Origin: Calditrichota bacterium
GTDB taxonomy: Bacteria > Calditrichota > Calditrichia > Calditrichales > Calditrichaceae
Direction: 5' to 3'
NCBI GenBank assembly: GCA_024278755.1
Contig: JAJRSO010000063.1
Location: forward strand, 1-64,000
Length of the DNA stretch: 64,000 nt
Below the pieces are notes generated by a model. That model saw nothing but the letters and a program-made list of their open reading frames with translations, made no database searches and had not been told where the DNA came from. Made by a program: the position numbers and the translations under genes. Positions 8,499-17,590 of the stretch are shown here, piece after piece. The first letter of the stretch is position 1. Every line of letters begins with the position of its first letter.

Positions 8499-9305
8499 AT
8501 GACAAAATCACAGTATCCGTTAAAAGCCTATAAAAATCCGGAATTTATGAACAGCGCAGAAGCGCGTCCTATCCGCATCCTGTCCGAATATATCGAGCCC
8601 AATAATCGCTTTAATGAAAGCGGTATCGACTCCACTATTGTGTTTTTCGGTTCCGCCCGAATTAAGCCCAAAGAGTATGCAAAGAAGGAAATATTTAAAG
8701 CGGCGGAAGCATATGAAAAGAAACCAACGCCGGCAAATGAAAAAAAACTATCTTCCGCCCGTTTGCAATTACGCCTCTCCAAGTATTACGAAGATGCCGC
8801 AGAACTGGCACAACTGATTACCCGATGGGCGATGGATAAAGAAGGGGGTAAACAGTGTTGCTATGTCTGCTCAGGCGGCGGTCCGGGCATTATGGAGGCG
8901 GCTAATAAAGGGGCTCGTCTGGCCGGAGGTAAATCTATTGGACTCAATATTTCACTGCCACATGAGCAAAAGCCTAATCCATATATTTCCGACGAGTTTT
9001 TGTTTGATTTTCACTATTTTTTTATGCGCAAATACTGGTTTGTGTACAAAGCCAAAGCATTGATCGTTTTCCCCGGCGGATTTGGCACCTTCGATGAAAT
9101 GATGGAGGTACTAACTCTGATTCAAACTAAAAAAATTGATCGGAAACTGCCCATTATTATTTTTGGTCAGGATTACTGGCGGGAGATTATCGATTTGGAA
9201 GCGATGGTGCGCTGGGGAACCATTGCCGAAGAAGATTTGGAGTTATTCACCTTTGTAAACTCCGCCAAAGAGGGCTTTCGGCTATTAAAGAAGATGCTGA
9301 AATAA
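8499..9305 (+). CDS. LOG family protein (nucleoside 5'-monophosphate phosphoribohydrolase-like)
   Basis: A 268-residue Rossmann-fold protein of the LOG/TIGR00730 family, formerly annotated as lysine decarboxylase. It has SGGGPGIMEAANKGA and the PGGFGTFDEMMEVLTLIQ signature that forms the active site of LOG enzymes, which cleave nucleoside 5'-monophosphates into base and ribose 5-phosphate. The N-terminal 90 residues, with a charged helical segment at about 58-95, extend beyond the minimal plant LOG. It follows the DUF4954 gene by 17 bp with GGAG 8 nt ahead of the ATG, so the two genes form an operon. The exact substrate (AMP, other NMPs or cytokinin-type nucleotides) cannot be told from sequence. 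Confidence 0.9.
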   Translation: MTKSQYPLKAYKNPEFMNSAEARPIRILSEYIEPNNRFNESGIDSTIVFFGSARIKPKEYAKKEIFKAAEAYEKKPTPANEKKLSSARLQLRLSKYYEDAAELAQLITRWAMDKEGGKQCCYVCSGGGPGIMEAANKGARLAGGKSIGLNISLPHEQKPNPYISDEFLFDFHYFFMRKYWFVYKAKALIVFPGGFGTFDEMMEVLTLIQTKKIDRKLPIIIFGQDYWREIIDLEAMVRWGTIAEEDLELFTFVNSAKEGFRLLKKMLK

Positions 9306-9569
9306 GATGGACCTTACACAGATCCGAAGATTTTTAGGTTTCTAAAATTTGGAACATCCCTGGCTCTCTTTAATCTATCCACGACATACCTGATTTACAC
9401 GGACGAAAATTCAGATTTTTTAGATATCGTGTCTTCCACGGTTTCAATAACAAAAAAAAAATGGCTATTCCCGGTGCAATTGGAGGAATCATTATCTCTT
9501 AAAAAGCGGATTTAACAGAAATGAACCGTAGGGAGGAATAATTTCTACGATGCAAACATTCGGGAGGCG
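9306..9569. other. Convergent intergenic region
   Basis: The region separates the LOG gene from the convergent signalling operon. It includes an A10 run near 9452 and an 'acacggac' phrase typical of intergenic repeats in this window. I see no clear terminator hairpin and no gene. Confidence 0.4.
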
Positions 9570-10691
9570 TTATTCACGTATAAAATCAATAGCCTGCTCA
9601 TAGTATATATAAAACTGGCTGTTTTCCAGAAAACGGTTTATCTCTTTGTCAGTCGCCTGGAATTTCCAGAAATCCATTCCCAGTAAATCCCGACCAAGGG
9701 CTTCGATTACATCACGCATTAGCACAGCTAAAAATAGAGTGTGTTTGTCCGTCCAACCGTCAATGGCCTGCATAGTTACCGAGCATTTGGGTTCAACCGC
9801 AATTCGGATATCGGAAGTTACATCAAAATATTTTTCAAACTTAAAATAACTCTTGTTTAAGGCAACTTGAATGGTACGGGCGCCGGCAAATTTTATAAGT
9901 GAACTGAATTTCTCTTTTATATAACGCTCAAACATATTAATTATGAGGCTGTCTTCCAGTACCTTTTCCGGACCGGCCACTTCTTCTGTCTCCTTAGGTA
10001 ATTTAAAAACACTCGGTTCGATGGTAAAAGTACCCCCTGTCCAGTCAAGAATCTCATCCATGGCTTCATCTTCTTCTTTGCTATCAAATTCCAGCTTATC
10101 AAGCTGCCCTTTGCTGTAAATAAAACAGGCTTCTTTTTCGTTGTAATTTAGGCGTATTTGGCCGGTTAATGAATTTTCTTCCGCATATTTTAACAGTTTA
10201 ATTAAATCGACCTCTGCAAGATTGCCATGCGGCGTAATGCGGTTTTTATAGTAGCGTTCACTGCGCTCCCGTGCTTTATTGGAAAGATTCAGGCGCTGGC
10301 TGAGCATGTGGGTAAGCGATAATGAAATAGCCGGGTTATTCATCACCAGATCGTCAAAATTCTTTTTTTTCACTTCATACAAACTGCAATCCTGCTCGGC
10401 AACCACGGTAGCCGATCGCGGTTCGCCGGTGATCAGGGCCATTTCGCCAAAATAATCGCCCGCTCCGAGGAAAGAAAGCACCACCGGCTCGTCCACGTCC
10501 TTAACATCGGCAACCACCTTCACACGTCCCCGGCGGATGATATACAAACAGTCGCCCACTTCGCCTTCGCTGATAATAATTTCACCCTTAGTTACGGAAA
10601 CAGATTTCAGGTTCTCATCAAGCCGAAGCAGTTCCCCTTCCGGAATGGACTGAAACAGCGGAATTTTTTTTAGGTGCTCAACGCTTTTCAT
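9570..10691 (-). CDS. Cyclic nucleotide-binding domain protein with DUF4388
   Basis: A 373-residue cytoplasmic signalling protein. Residues about 10-125 are a cNMP-binding domain with the phosphate-binding cassette GEMALITGEPRSATV, which keeps the Glu and Arg that contact a cyclic nucleotide. A DUF4388 (PatA N-terminal type) domain follows at about 155-240 (LTGQIRLNYNEKEACFIYSKG). The C-terminal 130 residues are not recognised. No DNA-binding domain is present, so it is not a Crp-type regulator. The gene starts 3 nt after its paralogue stops, and the two share the same first two domains, indicating tandem duplication with different C-termini. Ligand and output are unknown. Confidence 0.88.
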   Translation of the reverse strand: MKSVEHLKKIPLFQSIPEGELLRLDENLKSVSVTKGEIIISEGEVGDCLYIIRRGRVKVVADVKDVDEPVVLSFLGAGDYFGEMALITGEPRSATVVAEQDCSLYEVKKKNFDDLVMNNPAISLSLTHMLSQRLNLSNKARERSERYYKNRITPHGNLAEVDLIKLLKYAEENSLTGQIRLNYNEKEACFIYSKGQLDKLEFDSKEEDEAMDEILDWTGGTFTIEPSVFKLPKETEEVAGPEKVLEDSLIINMFERYIKEKFSSLIKFAGARTIQVALNKSYFKFEKYFDVTSDIRIAVEPKCSVTMQAIDGWTDKHTLFLAVLMRDVIEALGRDLLGMDFWKFQATDKEINRFLENSQFYIYYEQAIDFIRE

Positions 10692-10694
10692 AGC

Positions 10695-11783
10695 TTAGAT
10701 AAAGTTCTCAACCAGTTTTACGATTTCGCTTACTTCATGCGTTTTCGTCAGTTCTGCGTTACCGATATTTTTCAGTTTTTGTTCGAATTCTGCCCGAACC
10801 GAATTATCGGTGATAAAGATAAACGGAATATCTGCTTTTTCGCGGACTTTTTCGGCAAACAAATCGCCGCCCCCATCGGGAAGCTTAATATCCGTGATAA
10901 TTACATCGATGGTCTGTTTGCCAATAATCTCAAGAGAACCTTCAATATTCTTTGCCGACGCCACCCGGTACCCCAATCCTGTAAAGGCCCGCTCCACAAT
11001 TTTGCGCACTACAAGCGAATTATTGGCAATTAATATCGTCTTTTCTTCTTCCGGCTCTTCCGGAGTTGTTTCGTTACCCATGGTCAGCGGACGTACCGTA
11101 ATTTTAAAACTGCCGTCGTTCCAGTCTATCATTTTATCTAACGCTTTGTCATCCTGTAAACTGCCGAGTTTTACCGACTGCAATCGTCCGGAATCAAATT
11201 CAAAAACACCCTCTTCTCCGCCGCTTTTAACCGACATGGTTCCGGTAACCGAATTGGATTCGCAAAAACTAATCAAATCCACTAACGGCACTTCGCTTAA
11301 CTGTCCGGAAGGCCCCGCTTGTTCTGTAGCCGACTTTCCCGGTTTGGGCATTGTTATCGCTTTTTGAAGGGTTTCTTTGAGACGTTTACTAACGATTTTG
11401 CCCATGCTTAATGAAATAGACGGGAATTTTTCAAGGATAACGTCAAAATCTTTTTTTTGCAGCACAAAGGTTTCGGCGTCTTCCGTTGCAATCACAGATG
11501 CCGACCGGGTTTCACCGGTAAGTAAAGCCATTTCGCCAAAATAATCGCCGGATTTGAGAGTAGCGACCACCTGTTCGTTTTCACCGTTTTCGTCATAAAT
11601 ACATATATTTACACTGCCGCTGATGATAATGAACATTTCATCACCAGGATCACCGATTTTACAAATGGTTTCTTTTCCTGAAAAAGTTTTGAATTTTAAG
11701 CGTTCGACGATAAAATCGATACTATCTTTCCCCAACATACGAAAGATGGGTACTTGTTTTAAAATTTTTCCGATTTGAATCAT
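10695..11783 (-). CDS. Cyclic nucleotide-binding/DUF4388 protein with receiver-like C-terminus
   Basis: A 362-residue protein: cNMP-binding domain (about 8-125, with GEMALLTGETRSAS), DUF4388 (about 155-240), an acidic linker, then a receiver-like domain (about 247-362). In the receiver, Asp298 (IITDIKLPDGGG) and Lys347 match phospho-acceptor and signalling Lys, but the usual acidic pair is replaced by Asn254-Asn255 (ILIANNS), so metal-dependent phosphorylation is doubtful. I start at the ATG at 11783 with GAGAGG about 10 nt upstream; a TTG nine codons earlier lacks support. It is the second gene of a three-gene operon and probably works with its downstream paralogue. Confidence 0.88.
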   Translation of the reverse strand: MIQIGKILKQVPIFRMLGKDSIDFIVERLKFKTFSGKETICKIGDPGDEMFIIISGSVNICIYDENGENEQVVATLKSGDYFGEMALLTGETRSASVIATEDAETFVLQKKDFDVILEKFPSISLSMGKIVSKRLKETLQKAITMPKPGKSATEQAGPSGQLSEVPLVDLISFCESNSVTGTMSVKSGGEEGVFEFDSGRLQSVKLGSLQDDKALDKMIDWNDGSFKITVRPLTMGNETTPEEPEEEKTILIANNSLVVRKIVERAFTGLGYRVASAKNIEGSLEIIGKQTIDVIITDIKLPDGGGDLFAEKVREKADIPFIFITDNSVRAEFEQKLKNIGNAELTKTHEVSEIVKLVENFI

Positions 11784-11816
11784 AAAGAAGGTCCTCTCAA
11801 AGACAGGCAATTTAAA

Positions 11817-11996
11817 TTACCGTAAATACTGGTAAAGCGTATAGGCCACAATAAACAGAAAAAAATACCACCAGACAGAGCGCATTTTTTTTCGCGGAAG
11901 GCGGTCAAATTCGATTCGTTTTTTTCCGTCCTTCGTGCCATGCAGACGGTATGCCAGATCAAACGTGCGGTGTTTTTTCCGATTAAAGACTTTCAT
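11817..11996 (-). CDS. Small single-span membrane protein (59 aa), unknown function
   Basis: A 59-codon frame encoding a protein with a highly basic N-terminal 40 residues (MKVFNRKKHRTFDLAYRL at the start; LPRKKMR before the membrane) and a C-terminal hydrophobic stretch (VWWYFFLFIVAYTLYQYL). The charge pattern predicts N-in, C-out topology. A TTGACA-17-TATCTT promoter lies about 50 bp upstream and the next gene starts 33 bp downstream, so it is the first gene of the cNMP/DUF4388 operon. The ribosome-binding site is poor (AGGG almost touching the ATG). I do not recognise the family; the reading frame, composition and context make it more likely than not a real gene. Confidence 0.6.
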   Translation of the reverse strand: MKVFNRKKHRTFDLAYRLHGTKDGKKRIEFDRLPRKKMRSVWWYFFLFIVAYTLYQYLR

Positions 11997-12049
11997 ACCC
12001 TGCTCTGTATTCGTACCATTATGTAAAACTTTAGCTTTTAGCGTGTAAA

Positions 12050-12078
12050 AAGATAGCCAAATGCTTTTTGGGTGTCAA
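12050..12078 (-). promoter_or_regulatory. Sigma-70 promoter of the cNMP/DUF4388 operon
   Basis: On the minus strand: a perfect TTGACA at 12078-12073, a 17-nt spacer and TATCTT at 12055-12050. Transcription would start near 12043, giving a leader of about 47 nt before the small membrane-protein ATG. It is one of the two best sigma-70 matches I found in the window. Confidence 0.7.
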
Positions 12079-12112
12079 GGCTCCTTGCGGGCTCCCTAAA
12101 AGGAATAAAATC

Positions 12113-12151
12113 AGAAGACGGGGCAGGCCCTTCGGGAAAGCCCCATCTTCT
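12113..12151 (-). terminator. Rho-independent terminator after the OPT transporter gene
   Basis: A 12-bp GC-rich stem (AGAAGATGGGGC pairing with GCCCCGTCTTCT, one G-T pair) with a 15-nt loop, followed on the minus strand by GATTTTATT. It starts 11 bp past the OPT stop codon and separates that gene from the downstream signalling operon. Confidence 0.8.
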
Positions 12152-12162
12152 TATCTAAAACT

Positions 12163-14217
12163 CTATTCTACTTTTGCCCGTTTTGAATCCCAATACAAAT
12201 AGAACAGTAAAATAAAGAACATGACAAAACCAAGAATTTCGCTTCCTGCGGTGGTCATCCAGCCATGCATTACGCCCGTTGCTTTATCAATATACTCTGT
12301 CCCGATAACATGCTTCAAGTTCCAGTTCGAATTTCCGGTGACCGATTGTCCGATAAAGACGATCAAAGCCGCCAGAACCCCCATAATGGCGCCGCCGGCA
12401 ATAAAACCGGAAGCGATGAGCGTACCGCGCTCTTTACGAGCGGAAACCAGTTTTTCATCGGATGAACTTTTGGCTACAAAATGGGCAACCAGTCCGCCGG
12501 CCAGTACCGGGGTATTCAGATACAATGGCAAATACAGACCCAAAGCAAAGGCCAGGGGCGGAATGCCGATAAGTTCCAGAATGACAGCCAGAATAATTCC
12601 GGCAATATACAGTAACCACGGAGCGGGTTGCCCGGTCATAAGCGGTTCCAGTACAGCAGCCATGGCCGAAGCCTGGGGGGCCTCCAGCGCATTCGGTCCG
12701 CCGGTGGCGCCGAAACCATACGTCTGGTTAAGCATAAAGATAACGCCGCCCACGGCAGCAGCCGCAACCAAGGTGCCTAAAAATTTATAACGCTGCTGCG
12801 AGGCGGGCGTGGTTCCCAGCCAGTAACCGATTTTTAAATCCGAAATAAAACCGCCGGCCATAGACAGCGCGGTACAAACAACACCGCCAATAATCAGAGC
12901 CGCCAGCATCCCGTCATCTCCTTTAAGACCGATAGAGACTAAAATAACGGAAGAGATAATAAGCGTCATCAACGTCATCCCGGAAACGGGGTTACTGCCT
13001 ACAATGGCAATGGCCCGTGCCGCTACCGTTGTGAATAAAAAGGCAACCACGGCCACAATGGCCAAACCGGTTGCGGCGTATAAAATATTACCGTTAACCA
13101 CTAAAATTAAAAAGAAAGCAAATACGCCAAGCAGAGCGCTGCCGATAATTACGGCAATCCACTTCATGCTGATATCTTTCTGTGTCCGCTCTACCTTTTC
13201 GGAAGAGGCGTGTTTCCCTTTTCCGCTGATTTCTGCAACAGCCAGCCCAAAGGCGTCTACAATAATTTTACGGGATTTAATAATACCGATAATGCCCGCG
13301 GCCGCAATACCGCCGATACCGATATGACGGACATATAGCGAAAAAATCTCTTTTGGAGCCATATCGATAATCGGTTTTGCCGCATTTAAAATCGGCGCCG
13401 GATTAAACTGACCGATATAATAAATAGCCGGCACAAAAACCCACCAGGCTAAAAAAGAACCGCTGGCAATAATCAACGCATATTTAAGCCCGATAATATA
13501 GCCGAGCCCCATCACGGCTGCGCCTATGTTCATATTGAATTCCAGTTTGGTTGCCGCGGCCAGGTTTTTGCCCCACTCAAAAACCCGGGTCGAAACCACT
13601 TCTTTCCAGAAACCGAGTCCGGAAACAAAAAAATCATATATTCCGCCGATAATCAGCGCTTTCATTAATATTTTTGCCGACTTTCCACCGGCTTCCCCTG
13701 CTACCAGTATTTCCGTTGTAGCAGTTGCTTCGGGAAATGGAAATTCTCCGTGCATATCTTTCACAAAATAACGGCGAAAGGGAATTAAAAAAATAATCCC
13801 AAGAATACCGCCAAACAAGGACGATAAAAATACCTGCAAAAAGGAAGCGTCCAAACCGAGAATATATAAGCCGGGAATAGTAAAAATCGCCCCCGCTACA
13901 ATAACTCCGGAACTGGAGCCGATAGACTGAATAATGACGTTTTCGGACAACGCATTTTTACGACCCATCATGGTAGAAACGCCAACCGCTAAAATAGCGA
14001 TGGGAATGGCCGCTTCAAAAACCTGTCCGATTTTTAAACCGAGATAGGCGGCTGCCGCTGAAAACAACACAGCATAAAAAAGGCCCCATAAAACGGAATA
14101 ACTGGTTATCTCCGGGAGCGGTGCATTTTCCGGAACAACCGGTTTGTACACTTCCCCCTCTTTTAATACCCGGTATGCATTTTCCGGCAATCCCTTTCCG
14201 GATGACTGATTTTCCAT
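12163..14217 (-). CDS. OPT family oligopeptide transporter
   Basis: A 684-residue polytopic inner-membrane protein of the OPT family (bacterial TIGR00733 type), which take up oligopeptides or metal chelates with protons. Family marks include SVLWGLFYAVLFSAAAAYLG near the N-terminus, the conserved GEFPFPEATA segment and many hydrophobic spans (about 14-16). The ATG at 14217 has AAGGAGA 5 nt upstream and is preferred over an ATG eleven codons earlier. It is monocistronic: a candidate promoter lies upstream and a strong terminator downstream. The substrate cannot be predicted. Confidence 0.93.
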   Translation of the reverse strand: MENQSSGKGLPENAYRVLKEGEVYKPVVPENAPLPEITSYSVLWGLFYAVLFSAAAAYLGLKIGQVFEAAIPIAILAVGVSTMMGRKNALSENVIIQSIGSSSGVIVAGAIFTIPGLYILGLDASFLQVFLSSLFGGILGIIFLIPFRRYFVKDMHGEFPFPEATATTEILVAGEAGGKSAKILMKALIIGGIYDFFVSGLGFWKEVVSTRVFEWGKNLAAATKLEFNMNIGAAVMGLGYIIGLKYALIIASGSFLAWWVFVPAIYYIGQFNPAPILNAAKPIIDMAPKEIFSLYVRHIGIGGIAAAGIIGIIKSRKIIVDAFGLAVAEISGKGKHASSEKVERTQKDISMKWIAVIIGSALLGVFAFFLILVVNGNILYAATGLAIVAVVAFLFTTVAARAIAIVGSNPVSGMTLMTLIISSVILVSIGLKGDDGMLAALIIGGVVCTALSMAGGFISDLKIGYWLGTTPASQQRYKFLGTLVAAAAVGGVIFMLNQTYGFGATGGPNALEAPQASAMAAVLEPLMTGQPAPWLLYIAGIILAVILELIGIPPLAFALGLYLPLYLNTPVLAGGLVAHFVAKSSSDEKLVSARKERGTLIASGFIAGGAIMGVLAALIVFIGQSVTGNSNWNLKHVIGTEYIDKATGVMHGWMTTAGSEILGFVMFFILLFYLYWDSKRAKVE

Positions 14218-14642
14218 ACATTCTCCTTTTGGCTTAGGTTCGTTGGTCAAAACAGAAGATGTAAAAATAGCAAATTGTTACATACAAGTAAAGATTTTAC
14301 CTAAAATTCTAAAGTCCAAACAATATAAATCAAATAACTCTCCAAGGAACAATAAGTTAAACCTTAAACAATACGCTTCTTATTCATTGCTTCGTATAGA
14401 AAACACATGCGTGATAAATCGGGTCATTCGCTACATTTATTACTGACACACCGAATGCAAACAACGGAGCATTTCAAAAGGACCCGAATCTTTTTCGCAA
14501 CCCAAGGGGCGGTAAAAAAAACCATCTGGACAGGGTTTAAAAAAAACGTGCGGCAAATTTAAACAAATACTTAACAATCACGTCGTAAAAATAAAAAACG
14601 GGCCGGGCTTTAATGACCCAAAATAATCCGAAATCGAACGGT
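14218..14642. other. Intergenic region upstream of the OPT gene
   Basis: About 425 bp of AT-rich sequence between two minus-strand transporter genes. It holds a candidate OPT promoter at 14264-14292 and, near 14590-14625, a T-rich stretch after a GGGT/GCCC mini-hairpin (minus strand) that might end the TauE transcript but is too weak to call. No gene is evident. Confidence 0.4.
14264..14292 (-). promoter_or_regulatory. Candidate promoter for the OPT transporter gene
   Basis: Minus strand TTTACT, 17-nt spacer, TATTTT. Spacing is optimal and both boxes match four of six consensus positions. It predicts a 5' leader of about 40 nt. Confidence 0.35.
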
Positions 14643-15428
14643 TTATAAGAAATCCAGTAAGTGCATGCACATGCGGATAAAAATTATGATTAAAAAAACC
14701 GCCAAAAGGGTTTTCTGTAGTTTTAGTGAAATCGAATCCTGAATTTTAGTGCCAAACCAGGCTGCCGGTAAAGCGCCCAGAAAAATAATAAAAGCAGAAT
14801 TGAGATGGACCGCTCCAATCTGCCAGACATCTGTTCCGCGAACGGGCTCCAGCGCAAAAGCCAGTGCGCCAAAAAATGAAGCGGCCATCATAAAAACATT
14901 CACTATAGGAATTACTCTGTTGCGCGTAATACTACGGTTACTTAACAGAATAGGGGTGAGAATACTGCCTCCGCCCACTCCGGTTAGCCCGGAAATCAAA
15001 CCGGCAAAAGAACCAAACTGAGCCATCTTAAACACAGAAACAGATGTTTTGCTTTGCGTCTCCTGTCTATCAGGCAATAATAAAATTTTTAATATCAGAA
15101 ACGCCAGCAGTAAAATAAAAAGGACAATTAAAACAGGTTCGGAGAACCAGGCAGCCGTACGCCCGGCAATAAACGCGGCAAGCGATCCCGAAATAACCAA
15201 AACAAAAACCGACGCCCAATGAATTTTTTTTTGAAAATGAAAACGAAGCACATTAAATCCGGTAACCAGGCTAATGGTCATCAGACTTGCCGCCACCGCC
15301 TCATGGTGTGTAAAACCAAGGTAAATACTAAGCGCCGGAACTATCACCACTCCGCCGCCCAGGCCGATTACGGAGCTCATTAAACCTATGATAATGCCGA
15401 TGATAAGTAGTTCTGCTATCTGTTCCAT
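14643..15428 (-). CDS. TauE/SafE (DUF81) family membrane transporter
   Basis: A 261-residue inner-membrane protein with about eight hydrophobic spans and the two glycine-rich repeats of the family: VIGLGGGVVIVPAL near residue 22 and GLTGVGGGSILTPIL near residue 150. Members export sulfite, sulfoacetate or other small organic and sulfur anions; the substrate here is unknown. It lies 30 bp downstream of the histidine-kinase gene on the same strand and could be the last gene of that operon. Confidence 0.9.
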   Translation of the reverse strand: MEQIAELLIIGIIIGLMSSVIGLGGGVVIVPALSIYLGFTHHEAVAASLMTISLVTGFNVLRFHFQKKIHWASVFVLVISGSLAAFIAGRTAAWFSEPVLIVLFILLLAFLILKILLLPDRQETQSKTSVSVFKMAQFGSFAGLISGLTGVGGGSILTPILLSNRSITRNRVIPIVNVFMMAASFFGALAFALEPVRGTDVWQIGAVHLNSAFIIFLGALPAAWFGTKIQDSISLKLQKTLLAVFLIIIFIRMCMHLLDFL

Positions 15429-15458
15429 AATCTGCGGTTCTGTTTTCTGCCAGAGTGT

Positions 15459-17584
15459 TTATTTTCTACCATCGTTAGTGTCCGTACTTTGTTTTTCTTT
15501 TTGAAAAGCAGGTAAAATAATCAAAAATTCGGTGCCTTTCCCTTCTTTGCTCACCACGTCAATCTTCCCTCCGTGCTCTTTTATTATTTGGTACACAATG
15601 GATAAACCGAGCCCGGTACCGGTCGATTTAGAGGAATAAAAAGGGTCAAATATTTTTTTGCACACTTTTTGAGAGATTCCAATTCCGGTATCTTTTACAA
15701 TTATCTGCACAAACGAATCGGATAACAGCCCGGAGGCCGGTTTACGCCGATCGACAATAGGATTCGAATAGACGGTATTCATGGCCTTAATTTCCAATAT
15801 GCCTCCGTCCGGCATGGCGTCAGCCGCATTTAAAAATAAATTCAAAAAAACCTGTTGAATCTGGTTGGCATCCACAAAGACGTCGGCTAAATCCGGTGCA
15901 TATTTTTGCTGAAATACAATCTTTTTCTCGTTTAATTTCCGATCAATGAGCGGAATAACTTCATCAATTATTTTGCGGATATAAACGGGGGCCGGGTCCG
16001 GCAGGTTTGGTCTGGCATAGGTAAAAAAAGCTTTCAGCAGCGTAGTAAGCCGGTTTACCTGGCGCAGGATGCGCTGAATATATTCCGTCTTTTGTGTATC
16101 GTCTTCCAACTGCTCTTCAAGCGACTGTACCATCGCTTTTATACCGGCCAGCGGATTGCGGATTTCATGGGCAATTCCGGAGCTTAAGGCGCCCAGCGAA
16201 GCCATTCTATCCATATGAACGATTTCGGCCTGTATACGCTTGGTTCGTGAAATTTCAGAAAAAACCAGGATATAACGTTCTTTGCTTTTCTTTTCCGGAA
16301 ATGTATAAATCGACAAACCGATATAAAAATGAGGAATCTGCGGGTCCTGAAGCTGCAGTTCTTCCCGAATAACGGGAAACTTGTTTTTTTGAATCAGATT
16401 GTCTAAAAAAGCAAAGGCTTCACGGTCAAACAATTTTGTCAGATCGGCGAAGGGCGGTTCCGATTTTTTTTATTTAAAATTTTAAACGAAGCCGGATTCA
16501 TATAAAACACATCAAACGAACTGTCAAAAACAATGGTTCCGAAATGTACCGAATCCATAATATGCTTTAGCATTGTCCATTCCTGCACAATTACATCATT
16601 CTTTGCCGCAAGCACAGAACCGGCCGGCGCCTTTCCCTCTCCAAAATCTTCCAACTGTATTTTTTCCAGATGGTAAGTGATTTTATTAGCAGCAATCATA
16701 CTAAACGAGAGATCGTTTTCGGTGAACTCATCCCGATAGAGTTTATTTATCAGAATAATACCGGCGCGGGGTTCGTGAAAAACGGTAACCGGGATAAATA
16801 GCAGGCTGAATATTTTAATACCCAGGGCTTCCTCCAGCTCCAGAACAAACGGATCCTGCAGCGCGTTTCCCTCAAAAATTTGCGGGTAGTTTTCGGTTAA
16901 CAGCCGTTTAACCGAACTTTTTTGCAGACCAAACAGATGTTTATGCAGTAGATTCCGGCTGCTGTGTTCAAAAATATTAAGTGCGAGGATATCCCGCTTT
17001 TTATTATAAGAAGTAAAAAGCGCCGTTTCCACTGCCAGGGCCAGTTCCAGCCGCCGGATAAAGGATTGTTCCAAATGCTGTAACAGGCTTGCTTCATCGT
17101 TAAACTGAACAATACGCTCCATTTCCAGAAGCTCATCCATGTGCGAAAGTAGTTTTTTTTCACCCTCGATGATATCTTTATACAGGATATTCTTCCGTTC
17201 GATGGCGCTCTGATACAAGGCATTGTTCACCATCGAAATAAAAGCAAAGCGATCCGCCGGATCGATAACGATAAAGTTATTGGGATTTTTATAGATTTGA
17301 CGTTTGAGTGTTTCCTGATTAATCGAAATAATAAAAATAAAGGAGATATTTTCCAGCTTATTATAACTGCGGATTTCCGAAAGTGCGCTATAATTTAAAT
17401 CGGGATTGGACACACAATCGATAAGCACAACATCAAAGGGAATTTCAAGCAATTTATCGGTATAGGCTTGCGCAAAACTTAAAATATGCTCTTTATTCCG
17501 CGTATCCTGCAATAAGCCGGCGAGAAATCCGGAACGGTTTAAATCATCGGATACGATAGCAATATTGTAATGTTGTTGCAACAT
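15459..17584 (-). CDS. Sensor histidine kinase (receiver-like, GAF, PAS, HisKA, HATPase), apparent frameshift
   Basis: Two adjacent frames together encode one hybrid sensor kinase. The N-terminal frame (16439-17584) has a receiver-like fold with VVLIDC near residue 55, a coiled segment and a GAF domain (about 165-315). The PAS domain begins there (FGTIVFDSSFDVFYMNPAS) and continues in the second frame, which has the H-box SSGIAHEIRNPLAGIK, the N-box NLFLNAADAMPDGG and the G-boxes DTGIGIS and GTGLGLSIVY. The break is in an A8 run (T8 at 16464-16471 on the + strand); nine As would join the frames into about 708 residues. It follows a Crp-type gene by 6 bp. Sequencing error, mutation or transcriptional slippage are all possible. 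Confidence 0.88.
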
Positions 17585-17590
17585 GAAAAC

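Noticed and set aside
14590-14625. Possible terminator after the TauE gene
   Set aside because: The stem is only about four base pairs; the T-rich tract alone is not sufficient.
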